This document shows, one piece after another, positions 35,445 through 44,222 of a stretch of 64,000 nucleotides of DNA; positions within the stretch are counted from its first letter, which is position 1; each line of letters starts with the position of its first letter. The DNA is from Daejeonella lutea. Lineage in GTDB: Bacteria > Bacteroidota > Bacteroidia > Sphingobacteriales > Sphingobacteriaceae. Made by a program: the position numbers and the translations under genes. The notes beneath the pieces were generated by a model. The model saw only the letters and a list, made by a program, of their open reading frames with translations. It was not told the origin of the DNA and did not search any database. Location of the stretch: positions 307,615 to 371,614 of the forward strand of contig NZ_FUYR01000003.1 in the NCBI RefSeq assembly GCF_900168015.1, in the 5' to 3' direction.

Positions 35445-36665
35445 TTGGATCCGGTTAAAATACTTTTAGTAGATGACAATGTGGACAATCTTATGTCCAT
35501 GCAGGTAGTTTTGGAAAAAGATGAATATGCTTTTGTCACAGCAACTTCTGGTCGTGAAGCTTTGTCAATCCTGTTGAAGGAAGAAGATTTTTCTCTCATT
35601 CTGCTGGATATCCGGATGCCAATTATGGATGGATATGAAACAGCTGAAGTGATATACCAGCGTGATAAGCTAAGGAATATTCCCATCATTTTTATCAGCG
35701 GTCAGGATGATGAAGAGGCTGCAATATTTAAAGGCTATCAGGCGGGTGCTGTTGATTATATCCGTAAACCTTTCAATACCCAAATTCTCAGGTCTAAAGT
35801 TGCGATCTTTGTGGAGCTTTATCGTAAGAATCAAATCTTAAAAACCCAGGAGGAAAAGCTTACGCGGATAAATGGGGATTTGCGAAAACTGAATCAGGAG
35901 TTGGAAGATAGAGTAAAGGACCGTACAAAGGAACTCGAAAATCTTAATCACGAGCTTACAGATCTGAATATTTCCAAGGATAAGTTTTTATCGGTTATAT
36001 CCCACGATTTGCGGAACCCCCTAACTGCTCTTTTAGCCTCATCTGATAGATTGAAGAAGAGTAAGGTTGAGAATGTGGAAGAAGTCCAGCATCTTGCTAC
36101 AATAATTCATCGCACATCCAATAAAATATTAGAACAGCTAAATGAACTGGTCAATTGGGCGAAAAATCAACGTGAGAAAACAGCGTTTAACCCGGTAAGT
36201 ATTCAGCTTAGAACCGGCATTGATATCTCCCTCGAGATTTTGAAACCAAATGCATCACAAAAGGATGTGAAGTTGGAAAATAATATTCCGGAGAACATTT
36301 TTGTGAAGGCTGATGTTTTTATGCTTCGCTCCATACTTCAAAATGTGGCGATGAATGCCATAAAATATACTCCTGAAGGGGGTATTGTCACCGTTTCAGC
36401 ATCATTTTCAGACAATATGGTTGAAATTTGTGTAATGGATACAGGAATAGGGATGAGCAAGGAAGTGCAGCAGTCATTATTTACAAGTGTCAGCCCAGTA
36501 TCCGTAACGGGTACAAACAATGAACAGGGATCGGGTTTAGGTCTTTTGCTCGTTCGTGATTTTGTAGCTCAGCATGGAGGTTCGATACAAATTGAAAGTG
36601 AGCTAGACAAAGGCACATGCTTTAAGTTTACCGTTCCTGCTGACAGCGTGGCGGAGACTGCCTGA
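35445..36665 (+). CDS. Response regulator-histidine kinase protein
   Basis: 406 residues starting at TTG 35445 (MDPVKILLVDDN); a stop precedes it in frame and no ATG exists, so a non-ATG start is required. The N-terminal receiver has D55 in LILLDIRMPIMDGY, a coiled coil (LNQELEDRVKDRTKELENLN), HisKA with H187 in SVISHDLRNPLTAL and an HATPase (NAIKYTPEGG, MDTGIGMS, GSGLGLLLVRDF). Lies 17 bp after the giant kinase and is very likely its partner: it can receive a phosphate on D55 from the giant kinase and/or act as a kinase itself. No output DNA-binding domain is present. Confidence 0.93.
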   Translation: MDPVKILLVDDNVDNLMSMQVVLEKDEYAFVTATSGREALSILLKEEDFSLILLDIRMPIMDGYETAEVIYQRDKLRNIPIIFISGQDDEEAAIFKGYQAGAVDYIRKPFNTQILRSKVAIFVELYRKNQILKTQEEKLTRINGDLRKLNQELEDRVKDRTKELENLNHELTDLNISKDKFLSVISHDLRNPLTALLASSDRLKKSKVENVEEVQHLATIIHRTSNKILEQLNELVNWAKNQREKTAFNPVSIQLRTGIDISLEILKPNASQKDVKLENNIPENIFVKADVFMLRSILQNVAMNAIKYTPEGGIVTVSASFSDNMVEICVMDTGIGMSKEVQQSLFTSVSPVSVTGTNNEQGSGLGLLLVRDFVAQHGGSIQIESELDKGTCFKFTVPADSVAETA

Positions 36666-36696
36666 TGCAGCGTTGAGTATAAATAATTTAATTTTT

Positions 36697-36912
36697 ATGA
36701 TAGAAGGAATAAATTTCATTACTGATGAAAAAGGTCACCAGAAGGGAATTATCCTCGACCTTCCAGTACTAAAGAAACATAAAATTAAAGCTTCTGAAGT
36801 TATTGAAGCACTATCGGGTTTACAGCAATTGATCGACAATGCGGAGCATGACTCCAAAGAAGCCGGCAACTGGGGATCGGCAAAAGAAACACTTAAAAAT
36901 CTGCATCCGTAA
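36697..36912 (+). CDS. Small conserved hypothetical protein (antitoxin-like fold possible)
   Basis: 71 residues from ATG 36697 (MIEGINFITDEKGHQKGIIL); a TTG at 36673 is in frame but less likely. The pattern FITDEKGHQKGIILDLPVLK followed by a helix resembles the N-terminus of small antitoxins that protect against toxins by covering them (prevent-host-death-like), but no toxin gene lies beside it, so the call is weak. It follows the kinase pair by 31 bp. Confidence 0.45.
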   Translation: MIEGINFITDEKGHQKGIILDLPVLKKHKIKASEVIEALSGLQQLIDNAEHDSKEAGNWGSAKETLKNLHP

Positions 36913-37007
36913 TGCTGAAGCGGTAGATTATTTGTGGTATATTCAATTAAATCGTTCTTTTCGCAAAATTTAATTTTCCTAATTTAGCCGGCTCATTAAA
37001 TTCATAC

Positions 37008-37964
37008 ATGACTACATCATTCGATTTTGAAAAACCTATTGCTGATCTTCAATCACAAATTGATAAGGTCAATCAGGTAGCAGATAAGACCAAGGTGGAT
37101 ATGTCGGCCACGCTGACTGAGTTGGAGGCAAAGATCGAAGCAACCCGACATGAAATTTATTCTAACCTGACCGGATGGCAAAAAGTCCAGATTTCACGCC
37201 ACCCTGAACGCCCATACACACTTTCTTATATCGAGATGATTTGCGATGACTTCATCGAAATGCACGGCGATCGGACTGTCAAGGATGATAAGGCGATAGT
37301 TGGAGGTTTTGCGAGCATTGGTGGTGAAACCGTGATGGTCATTGGTCATCAAAAAGGTGTTAACACTAAGATGAGGCAGTACCGCAATTTTGGAATGGCT
37401 AATCCTGAAGGGTACCGGAAAGCCTTGCGATTGATGAAATTGGCTGAAAAATTCAATAAACCTGTAGTTACTTTCATAGACACCCCTGGCGCATACCCGG
37501 GTCTGGAGGCTGAAGAACGTGGTCAGGGGGAAGCGATTGCGAAAAACTTAATGGAGATGTCAGTGCTAAGGGTGCCAATTCTTTGCTTTATTGTGGGTGA
37601 AGGCGCATCTGGCGGTGCTTTGGGAATAGGTATTGGAGACCGTGTTTACATGTTGGAGCATACCTGGTACTCCGTTATTTCACCAGAATCATGTTCGTCG
37701 ATCTTATGGCGTAGCTGGGACTTCAAGGAAAAGGCAGCAGATTGCCTTAAACTGACCTCCGAAGATATGTTCCACAATAAACTGATCGATGGAATAATAA
37801 CCGAACCACTTGGAGGAGCGCATCATAATCCTGAACAAATGGCAAAATCCATACAAGATCGGATCATCAAAGACCTTAAAGAATTAAAACCCAGAGATAT
37901 CGACTCAGTTATTAATGAGCGGATCGAAAAGTTTTGTGCAATGGGAGTTGTTGTCGAATCGTAG
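37008..37964 (+). CDS. accA: Acetyl-CoA carboxylase carboxyltransferase subunit alpha
   Basis: 318 residues, the usual AccA length. Diagnostic segments: [20 protein letters not shown] (N-terminal helix), [58 protein letters not shown] and [20 protein letters not shown]. It supplies the CoA-binding half of the carboxyltransferase that makes malonyl-CoA for fatty-acid synthesis. Single gene; the beta subunit is elsewhere. A perfect terminator follows. Confidence 0.98.
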   Translation: MTTSFDFEKPIADLQSQIDKVNQVADKTKVDMSATLTELEAKIEATRHEIYSNLTGWQKVQISRHPERPYTLSYIEMICDDFIEMHGDRTVKDDKAIVGGFASIGGETVMVIGHQKGVNTKMRQYRNFGMANPEGYRKALRLMKLAEKFNKPVVTFIDTPGAYPGLEAEERGQGEAIAKNLMEMSVLRVPILCFIVGEGASGGALGIGIGDRVYMLEHTWYSVISPESCSSILWRSWDFKEKAADCLKLTSEDMFHNKLIDGIITEPLGGAHHNPEQMAKSIQDRIIKDLKELKPRDIDSVINERIEKFCAMGVVVES

Positions 37965-37993
37965 GGAACAAATTACACACAAAGTCATAAAGT

Positions 37994-38026
37994 AAAGGCC
38001 CTTACCGATTAATGGTAAGGGCCTTT
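37994..38026. terminator. Bidirectional hairpin terminator
   Basis: AAAGGCCCTTACC-GATTAAT-GGTAAGGGCCTTT is a perfect 13-bp stem with a 7-nt loop between the convergent accA and DUF2723 genes. A/T runs lie on both sides, so it can work in both directions. Confidence 0.85.
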
Positions 38027-38059
38027 GCTTTATAAAAGGTTTTGTTAGATCATTTACAC

Positions 38060-41000
38060 TTATCGTAATCCCATGAATTTGCTGTCCATGGCGCTGTATC
38101 GCGCTTGTAATTTCTTATTGAGATCAGCCTGTTTGTTTTGAGCTGTAAGTTTTACCATTTCGGCAATCACATACATCCCGAGCTGCATTTCTCTAGCATT
38201 TAGATTTTCTTTTGTTTGAGCAATCGCCGATAGGTAGTTCAATTGATCCTCAATATAATCGGCCGTATTTATGATTAGTTCGTTAGCCTTTGCGGGCTCT
38301 TTAACTTTATAAAGCAAGTCGGCCATGTAGTATTTCCTGATCGTAAAATTGAGCGAGTAGTTATTGTCAGGAACAACTTCAATGCATTTTAACAACGCCT
38401 TGCGGGCTTCTTCTACCTTACCTTGCTTATAAAGGTTTTCTGCTAGTATATTGAAATGATTTATGATAGTGAAGCTCATTCTAAGTGATTCGGGATCTAA
38501 ATAAGAAGCATTTTTCATGTTGCCCCATTTAAACTTCGTCATCATGTTATTGTACATGGCATCTGTGTTGGTCAGTTCTGGTTTGTCTCCCGATGCTGAA
38601 TCAGCAACCTGAGGCTTTAATGGCAGCAAACGGTATGCAAAGCCTTCGTTATACAGGTAATTGTCCAAGCCTATATAATTGTCAGAAGGTACAGTTATCG
38701 CAAAATATATAGGTCTTTTCCAGTCGTTATGAGCCAGGATATCAATTAACGCTAATTCAGTCTTGGTTACGTAATTCTTATTGTACGACCAGTCCATTGA
38801 TGGCGCAAGTAAGGATTGATAATTAGCCGGAACAGTTTTGGTAGCAATAACCTGTGCAGGATCTACTGTAATTTTGAAGTTTTTAGAAGGCAGGAAATTT
38901 TCTTTTGACCCATCCTGATAAGTCGCCTTATCTGCTTCGTCCTCAGAAGTTAAGATATCAAACAGATTTTTCAATTCGACGCTTCCCGGAACCTGGTAGT
39001 CCTGATATCCCATTACGTCACGAACTCCCTGAACAAATTTTTCGTCTGCCATAGTTATTGGCAGTGCATCAGCCTGGTTCACCTTCTTTTTCATCTGCCG
39101 GATATACCAGTCTGTGCCTAAAAGGCTAAGGTTTACAACCCGTACATCTGGTCGAATGTTCTCAACTTCCTGCGCATACCAAAGAGGGTATGTATCATTA
39201 TCTCCATAGGTGAAAAGGATTGCGTTCGGTGCACAAGATTCAAGATAATCGGCCGCCATATCGCGGGCAGTGAACTTCGTAGAACGGTCGTGATCATTCC
39301 AGCCATCTTTTGCCATCAACATTGGGGCAGCCAATAAGCCTATCACAGTAGCAAGTACGGCAGCAGTCGGGGCTTTGACCTTAGAGCGGAAAAAGTCGGC
39401 GATTCCTGCAACACCGAGGCCGATCCAAATTGCAAAGGCATAAAATGATCCGGTATATGCATAGTCACGTTCACGAGGCTGTAAAGGGTTTTGATTAAGG
39501 TAAAGTACAATTGCAACTCCTGTAAAGAAAAACAGCAGCCCAACTATTCCAGCGTCTTTTTGATTCTTTTTGAAATGCCACAGGGCACCGATAATTCCAA
39601 GTATAAATGGTAAAAAATAATATCGGTTGTATCCGCCGTTTTCTACCTGACTTTTAGGAAGATCATACTGGCCTCCCAATAGCAGGTTATCAATAGGTTT
39701 TATCCCCGATAACCAATTGCCCTGAGTATAATTTCCATGGCCTTGTTCGTCGTTTTGTCTGCCAATAAAGTTCCAGGCGAAATAACGGGCATACATAAAA
39801 CCTGTTTGGTAGCTCATTAGAAAGCCAATGTTATCAATAAAAGTGGGTGATTGAGTTTCGGTCATTCCCATCCAATCGCGATAAGTCGCCACATGTTGGG
39901 GGTCGTCACTATACATTCGGGGCATTATGGTATTTCGATCATATACTCGCTCGTATTTTTGGCCAGCAGACTCATATTTTTCTTTCCCCTTTCGATAAAT
40001 AATATCACCCTGTTTACTGTCTATGGGTTTTGAATCAAAATACTGACCATATGCTAACGGTCGGTCACCATATTGTTCACGATTTACGTAGCTCAATAGT
40101 GAAAAAGCATTATCAGGATCATTATTATTCAGGGTTGGGTCAGCTTTAGCGCGAATGACAATCATCGCAAATGAACCATATCCGAAAATGATAAACACAA
40201 TCGATACCAATGCAAGGTTGAGTACGCGACGTTTATCGCGAATTTTTAACATATACTCTAATATGGCAAGGATTATTCCTGAGACAATGAGACCGCCGAT
40301 TCCACCACCTATGGTCATTAGAGCGACAAACGCAGTAACAGCGGTAAGCAGGTGGGCTTTCTCACCATTAATCGTATAAAATATACCTGCGGTAAGAGCA
40401 GTTACTACAAGAATTCCAAAGAAAACTATTCCTGTTCCAAAACCTAAACCGAGAGTGTTTACAAAAAACAGATCGGAATAAGCGGCAAATTTTATCATGT
40501 ACTGAACAATACCATATTGGATAAAAGCAAGTATGATTATACCAGCCAGCAATGTTAAAAGCGTTCCAGATGAAGTCCTCACTGCAGAGCGCCTGAAGTA
40601 GTAGACCAAAGATATAGCTGGGATTGCGAGGAGGTTAAGCAAGTGCACCCCGATAGAAAGTCCCATTACATAAGCAATGAAAATAAGCCATCTGTCAGCA
40701 TATGGTTCATCAGCATGCTGATCCCATTTCAAGATCGCCCAAAAAACAACAGCCGTGCATAATGAAGAAAGGGGATATACCTCTGCTTCAACGGCCGAAA
40801 ACCAGAATGAGTCTGAAAATGTGTAAGCTAGGGCACCAACAAGGCCGGAACCCATGATCGTGATCATTTCACCCTGTGTTAAACTGACGCCGGGTTTAGC
40901 GATGATTTTACGTGCAAGCGCTGTAATTGTCCAGAACAGAAATAGGATGGTTGCTGCACTGGCCAATGCAGAACATATGTTTATCCAAAATGCCACCCTG

Positions 41001-41215
41001 CTTGTATCTCCACCTGCAAGAAGAGAAAAAACTTTGCTTACCATCAAATACAATGGCGCTCCGGGCTGATGGACTACTTGTAATTTATAAGCTGAAGCAA
41101 TAAACTCTCCCGAATCCCAGAAACTAGTGGTCGGCTCCAGAGTAAAAGTATATACAATTAAGGCCGTCAGGAAACATAGCCATCCCAACAAATTATTGGT
41201 TCTATTATAGTTCAT
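38060..41215 (-). CDS. DUF2723 multi-spanning membrane protein (O-mannosyltransferase-like)
   Basis: About 1051 residues from ATG 41215; a 32-residue upstream extension to 41311 is unlikely. The N-terminal ~600 residues hold about 12 or more hydrophobic helices with the DUF2723 hallmark EPTTSFWDSGEFIASAYKL (WDSGE acidic pair) and a QPGAPLY loop. The last ~350 residues form a soluble extracytoplasmic domain ending in TPR-like helices (AENLYKQGKVEEARKALLK). DUF2723 includes the animal TMEM260 O-mannosyltransferase, so a role in protein O-glycosylation of exported proteins is plausible for this phylum, but untested here. Monocistronic, minus strand. Confidence 0.88.
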   Translation of the reverse strand: MNYNRTNNLLGWLCFLTALIVYTFTLEPTTSFWDSGEFIASAYKLQVVHQPGAPLYLMVSKVFSLLAGGDTSRVAFWINICSALASAATILFLFWTITALARKIIAKPGVSLTQGEMITIMGSGLVGALAYTFSDSFWFSAVEAEVYPLSSLCTAVVFWAILKWDQHADEPYADRWLIFIAYVMGLSIGVHLLNLLAIPAISLVYYFRRSAVRTSSGTLLTLLAGIIILAFIQYGIVQYMIKFAAYSDLFFVNTLGLGFGTGIVFFGILVVTALTAGIFYTINGEKAHLLTAVTAFVALMTIGGGIGGLIVSGIILAILEYMLKIRDKRRVLNLALVSIVFIIFGYGSFAMIVIRAKADPTLNNNDPDNAFSLLSYVNREQYGDRPLAYGQYFDSKPIDSKQGDIIYRKGKEKYESAGQKYERVYDRNTIMPRMYSDDPQHVATYRDWMGMTETQSPTFIDNIGFLMSYQTGFMYARYFAWNFIGRQNDEQGHGNYTQGNWLSGIKPIDNLLLGGQYDLPKSQVENGGYNRYYFLPFILGIIGALWHFKKNQKDAGIVGLLFFFTGVAIVLYLNQNPLQPRERDYAYTGSFYAFAIWIGLGVAGIADFFRSKVKAPTAAVLATVIGLLAAPMLMAKDGWNDHDRSTKFTARDMAADYLESCAPNAILFTYGDNDTYPLWYAQEVENIRPDVRVVNLSLLGTDWYIRQMKKKVNQADALPITMADEKFVQGVRDVMGYQDYQVPGSVELKNLFDILTSEDEADKATYQDGSKENFLPSKNFKITVDPAQVIATKTVPANYQSLLAPSMDWSYNKNYVTKTELALIDILAHNDWKRPIYFAITVPSDNYIGLDNYLYNEGFAYRLLPLKPQVADSASGDKPELTNTDAMYNNMMTKFKWGNMKNASYLDPESLRMSFTIINHFNILAENLYKQGKVEEARKALLKCIEVVPDNNYSLNFTIRKYYMADLLYKVKEPAKANELIINTADYIEDQLNYLSAIAQTKENLNAREMQLGMYVIAEMVKLTAQNKQADLNKKLQARYSAMDSKFMGLR

Positions 41216-41276
41216 AGAGTTCAGTTCAAATATTGCTGCCGAAAATAGTGAATTTGACGTACAAATGGCGCAAGGT

Positions 41277-41296
41277 TTAACACTAATTAACACTGG
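41277..41296. promoter_or_regulatory. 10-bp-phased TTAACAC direct repeat
   Basis: TTAACACTAA-TTAACACTGG, two copies at a 10-bp period, about 62 bp upstream of the DUF2723 start and on the other side of tRNA-Gln/prs. Same element as 44109-44138. Confidence 0.5.
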
Positions 41297-41467
41297 GACG
41301 CAGGAAAACAATAGCTCAGATACAACTCTCCACTTCCATAACGGACTGGTAAGTAAGCGCTCGTTCCTTATTTTTCAGGTTGACGAAGCTTTCACCTTGT
41401 TGAACCCTCATTTTATATCGATGATTAAGGTTGTGGTCTACTCGCGACAACAAAAATCGATTTTCAT

Positions 41468-41498
41468 TTGCACTTTATAGTTTATCACACTATATTTG
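41468..41498 (+). promoter_or_regulatory. tRNA-Gln promoter
   Basis: TTG (41468-41470), 20 bp, TATATTTG (41491-41498): a textbook Bacteroidota -33/-7 pair, predicting transcription start about 30 bp before the tRNA. Confidence 0.75.
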
Positions 41499-41535
41499 CA
41501 TTCCATTTCAAAAAGACCTTCTTTTTGATTTTGAT

Positions 41536-41609
41536 TGCCCGATAGTATAATGGTAGTACGACTGTTTTTGGTGCAGTTTGTCTTGGTTCGAATCCAGGTC
41601 GGGCAACCA
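41536..41609 (+). tRNA. tRNA-Gln (anticodon TTG)
   Basis: Acceptor arms TGCCCGA (41536-41542) and TCGGGCA (41599-41605) pair fully, the anticodon stem ACTGT/GCAGT encloses loop TTTTGGT with anticodon TTG (reads CAA/CAG), and the T arm is CTTGG-TTCGAAT-CCAGG. The discriminator A and an encoded CCA follow (41606-41609). D arm GTA-TAC flanks AATGGTAGT-like loop bases. The tRNA precedes prs and looks co-oriented with it. Confidence 0.95.
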
Positions 41610-41703
41610 TAAAAATTTCGAGTTTCGGAATTGTAGATAATAAGGCCGTAAACGACCTGACATATTGAGTATCTGTTTTTAATCATCGATATCCGAAACA
41701 AAA

Positions 41704-42648
41704 ATGCCTCTATCTTTTAATCCGATCAAATTATTCGCAGGCTCAGGCACTATTGACCTTGCAACCAAAATTGCTGCGGCATATGGTAAAAGCCTGGGGG
41801 ACGTTGTCCTTTCACGCTTTAGCGACGGTGAATTTCAGCCCCATTTTAATGAATCGGTACGTGGTTGCGATGTTTTTCTAATCCAGTCGACCAATCAGCC
41901 CAACGATAATCTTATCGAGCTGTTATTGATGACAGATGCTGCAAAACGGGCTTCAGCTCATTATATTACTGTGGTCGTTCCATACTTTGGTCTAGCCAGG
42001 CAGGATCGAAAAGATAAGCCCAGGGTAGCTATTGGCGCTAAGCTTATGGCGAATTTGATTACCGCAGCTGGGGCACACCGAATAATGACAATGGATTTGC
42101 ACGCAGCCCAGATCCAAGGTTTCTTTGATATACCGGTTGATCATTTAGATGCATCGGTAATCTTTGTGCCCCATATCAAAAGCTTGAATTTACCAAATCT
42201 GACTATTGCATCACCAGACATGGGAGGCTCATACAGAGCACGCACATTTGCAAAATATTTCAACGCAGAAGTGGTTATCTGTGATAAACAGAGAAAGCGG
42301 GCAAATGAAATTGAATCTATGTCGATTATCGGAGATGTTACCGGGCGAGATGTGGTTTTGATCGATGACATTTGTGATACAGCAAGGACACTCGCGAAAG
42401 CTGCTGAACTGATCATGGAAAATGGGGCGAATAGTGTAAGGGCTGTATGTACACATCCGGTTCTTTCAGGTGATGCTTATAAAACAATTGAAAACTCAGC
42501 GTTGGCGGAAATGATCGTAACCGATACTATTGCAGCCAAGCAGACCAGCCCTAAAATAAGAGTGCTTTCCACAGCTGACTTGTTTAGTCGAGCCATCGCA
42601 AATGTTAACGAACATGGCTCTATGAGTGCTTTGTTCAATATTGATTAA
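41704..42648 (+). CDS. prs: Ribose-phosphate pyrophosphokinase
   Basis: 314 residues, standard length. The ATP/ribose-phosphate-binding segments are visible: VVVPYFGLARQDRKDKPRVA, MTMDLHAAQIQGFFDIPVDH, the PRPP loop DVVLIDDICDTARTLAKAAE, and VRAVCTHPVLSGDAYKTIEN. It makes PRPP for nucleotide, His and Trp synthesis. It heads a group with rplY and pth that is commonly conserved in bacteria. Confidence 0.98.
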   Translation: MPLSFNPIKLFAGSGTIDLATKIAAAYGKSLGDVVLSRFSDGEFQPHFNESVRGCDVFLIQSTNQPNDNLIELLLMTDAAKRASAHYITVVVPYFGLARQDRKDKPRVAIGAKLMANLITAAGAHRIMTMDLHAAQIQGFFDIPVDHLDASVIFVPHIKSLNLPNLTIASPDMGGSYRARTFAKYFNAEVVICDKQRKRANEIESMSIIGDVTGRDVVLIDDICDTARTLAKAAELIMENGANSVRAVCTHPVLSGDAYKTIENSALAEMIVTDTIAAKQTSPKIRVLSTADLFSRAIANVNEHGSMSALFNID

Positions 42649-42731
42649 AATAAAGAGATCAAAAGAAGTTAGTTTGATTGTAGGAGTATCCAATGGTCAA
42701 CGACAAATAAACAATAACAAATAAATAAAAA

Positions 42732-43307
42732 ATGAAATCAATTGCTATTAGCGGTTCTCCAAGAGAGAACGTAGGGAAAAGAGACGCTAAAGAGCTGCGT
42801 TACGAAGGTAAAGTGCCTGCAGTTCTTTATGGTGGAAAAAACCAAATCCACTTTTCTGTGTCTGCATCTGATTTGAGAGGTTTGGTGTATACACCAGAAG
42901 TTTCATTCGTTGCGCTGGAAGTTGCTGGGGTTAAAGCACAAGCTATCATCCAGGATGTACATTTTCACCCATTAACTGACCAACCACTTCACGTGGATTT
43001 CTTGGAACTTGATGAGAAGAAACCAGTAGTTATGCAGATCCCTGTAAAACTTACCGGAACTTCACCAGGTGTAAAGATTGGTGGTAAATTAGTTCAAAAG
43101 CTTCGTAAACTACGTGTTAAAGCTTTACCTAAAGATATGCCACAGTATGTTGAAGTTAGCATCGAAAAACTTGATGTTGGTAAATCAGTGGGTGTAGGAG
43201 AATTAAAATTCGACAACTTCAAAATAACAAATAATGCTGAAGATACCATTGTTTCTGTAACCATGTCACGTGCGTTGAAACAAGCGGAGAACGAAGCGAA
43301 GAAATAA
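42732..43307 (+). CDS. rplY: 50S ribosomal protein L25/general stress protein Ctc
   Basis: 191 residues: the CTC-type L25 with the N-terminal 5S-rRNA-binding domain (MKSIAISGSPRENVGKRDAK, LRYEGKVPAVLYGGKNQIHF, LHVDFLELDEKKPVV) and a C-terminal beta domain (IPVKLTGTSPGVKIGGKLVQ). It follows prs by 83 bp and ends in a strong terminator. Confidence 0.97.
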   Translation: MKSIAISGSPRENVGKRDAKELRYEGKVPAVLYGGKNQIHFSVSASDLRGLVYTPEVSFVALEVAGVKAQAIIQDVHFHPLTDQPLHVDFLELDEKKPVVMQIPVKLTGTSPGVKIGGKLVQKLRKLRVKALPKDMPQYVEVSIEKLDVGKSVGVGELKFDNFKITNNAEDTIVSVTMSRALKQAENEAKK

Positions 43308-43329
43308 ACCAAGGAATGGTTTAAGAAGA

Positions 43330-43357
43330 AGTCCCGGTTTACCGGGACTTTTTTTTT
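43330..43357 (+). terminator. Rho-independent terminator
   Basis: AGTCCCGGT-TT-ACCGGGACT, a perfect 9-bp stem, followed by a nine-T run after rplY. Confidence 0.92.
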
Positions 43358-43396
43358 ACTCAAGCATTCCTGCAAACTTTCTCATATTTGCATAGC

Positions 43397-43957
43397 ATGA
43401 AATACCTTATTGTAGGCTTAGGAAACATAGGCCCTGAATATGCCGACACCCGCCATAATATCGGATTTATGATTGCCGATGAATTGGCTAAGCAAGAACA
43501 TTCGTCCTTTTTTAATATGAGGCTGGCCAACTATACAGAGTTTAGCTATAAAAGTCGGAAAGTTCATTTAATTAAACCTACAACATATATGAACCTGAGT
43601 GGAAAAGCGCTGAATTATTGGATGCAAGATTTAAAAATTCCTGTTGAAAATGTTTTGGTTCTTGTTGATGAGCTTGCGCTTCCCCTGGGAACTGTAAGAC
43701 TCAAACCTAAGGGCAGTGCTGGTGGACATAATGGTCTTAAAAGTATAGAGATGGCTTTAGGACATTCTAATTATTCTCGCTTGCGATTTGGTGTGGGGGA
43801 TAATTTCCCCAAAGGCCGTCAGGTAGATTATGTTCTTAGTGGTTTTGATGATGATGAACAGCCTGAGTTACCGGCATTGATAGATCGATCGGTGGAAATG
43901 GTTAAAAGTTTCATTGCTGTCGGGCCTGAACTTACCATGACCAGGTTCAATAAATAA
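43397..43957 (+). CDS. pth: Peptidyl-tRNA hydrolase
   Basis: 186 residues. Catalytic His in EYADTRHNIGFMIADEL and Asp in LVDELALPLG are present, with GSAGGHNGLKSIEMALGHS and RLRFGVGDNF. It releases peptides from stalled peptidyl-tRNA. The start at 43397 (MKYLIVGLGNIG) is preferred over an upstream TTG at 43388; a TATTTG box ends just 6 bp before it. Confidence 0.97.
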   Translation: MKYLIVGLGNIGPEYADTRHNIGFMIADELAKQEHSSFFNMRLANYTEFSYKSRKVHLIKPTTYMNLSGKALNYWMQDLKIPVENVLVLVDELALPLGTVRLKPKGSAGGHNGLKSIEMALGHSNYSRLRFGVGDNFPKGRQVDYVLSGFDDDEQPELPALIDRSVEMVKSFIAVGPELTMTRFNK

Positions 43958-44108
43958 TCAGCACGATAATTCCTTATAGGGGCGAAAGCTATTAACTAAA
44001 GAACTAGTTGAAAAACTAGTAGTTTAGTTTTAAATTGCACAGAGTAAAAACTATGTCCGGCAATTTATGGAATTTCAATAGTTTTTTAATCTAATGGTAT
44101 AAGGTCTT

Positions 44109-44138
44109 TTAACACTAGTTAACACGGTTTAACATTTG
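44109..44138. promoter_or_regulatory. Triple 10-bp-phased TTAACA direct repeat
   Basis: TTAACACTAG-TTAACACGGT-TTAACATTTG, three head-to-tail copies with an exact 10-bp period, about 85 bp upstream of the beta-barrel gene. The period of one helical turn suggests tandem binding of a regulator on one DNA face. Confidence 0.55.
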
Positions 44139-44222
44139 GGCTAAGTTTTTTAGTGCAACTTTATTGCTATAAAGCAACTTTGGCGAATTTTTACAGTCCT
44201 ATCAAAAAACTAAATTAAAATT

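Noticed and set aside
36697..36912. Toxin-antitoxin pair
   Set aside because: Only an antitoxin-like small frame is seen; neither neighbour is a toxin.
41536..41609. tRNA-Gln as an integration site for a mobile element
   Set aside because: No integrase, direct repeat of the tRNA 3' end or change of gene content follows it; prs and rplY come next.
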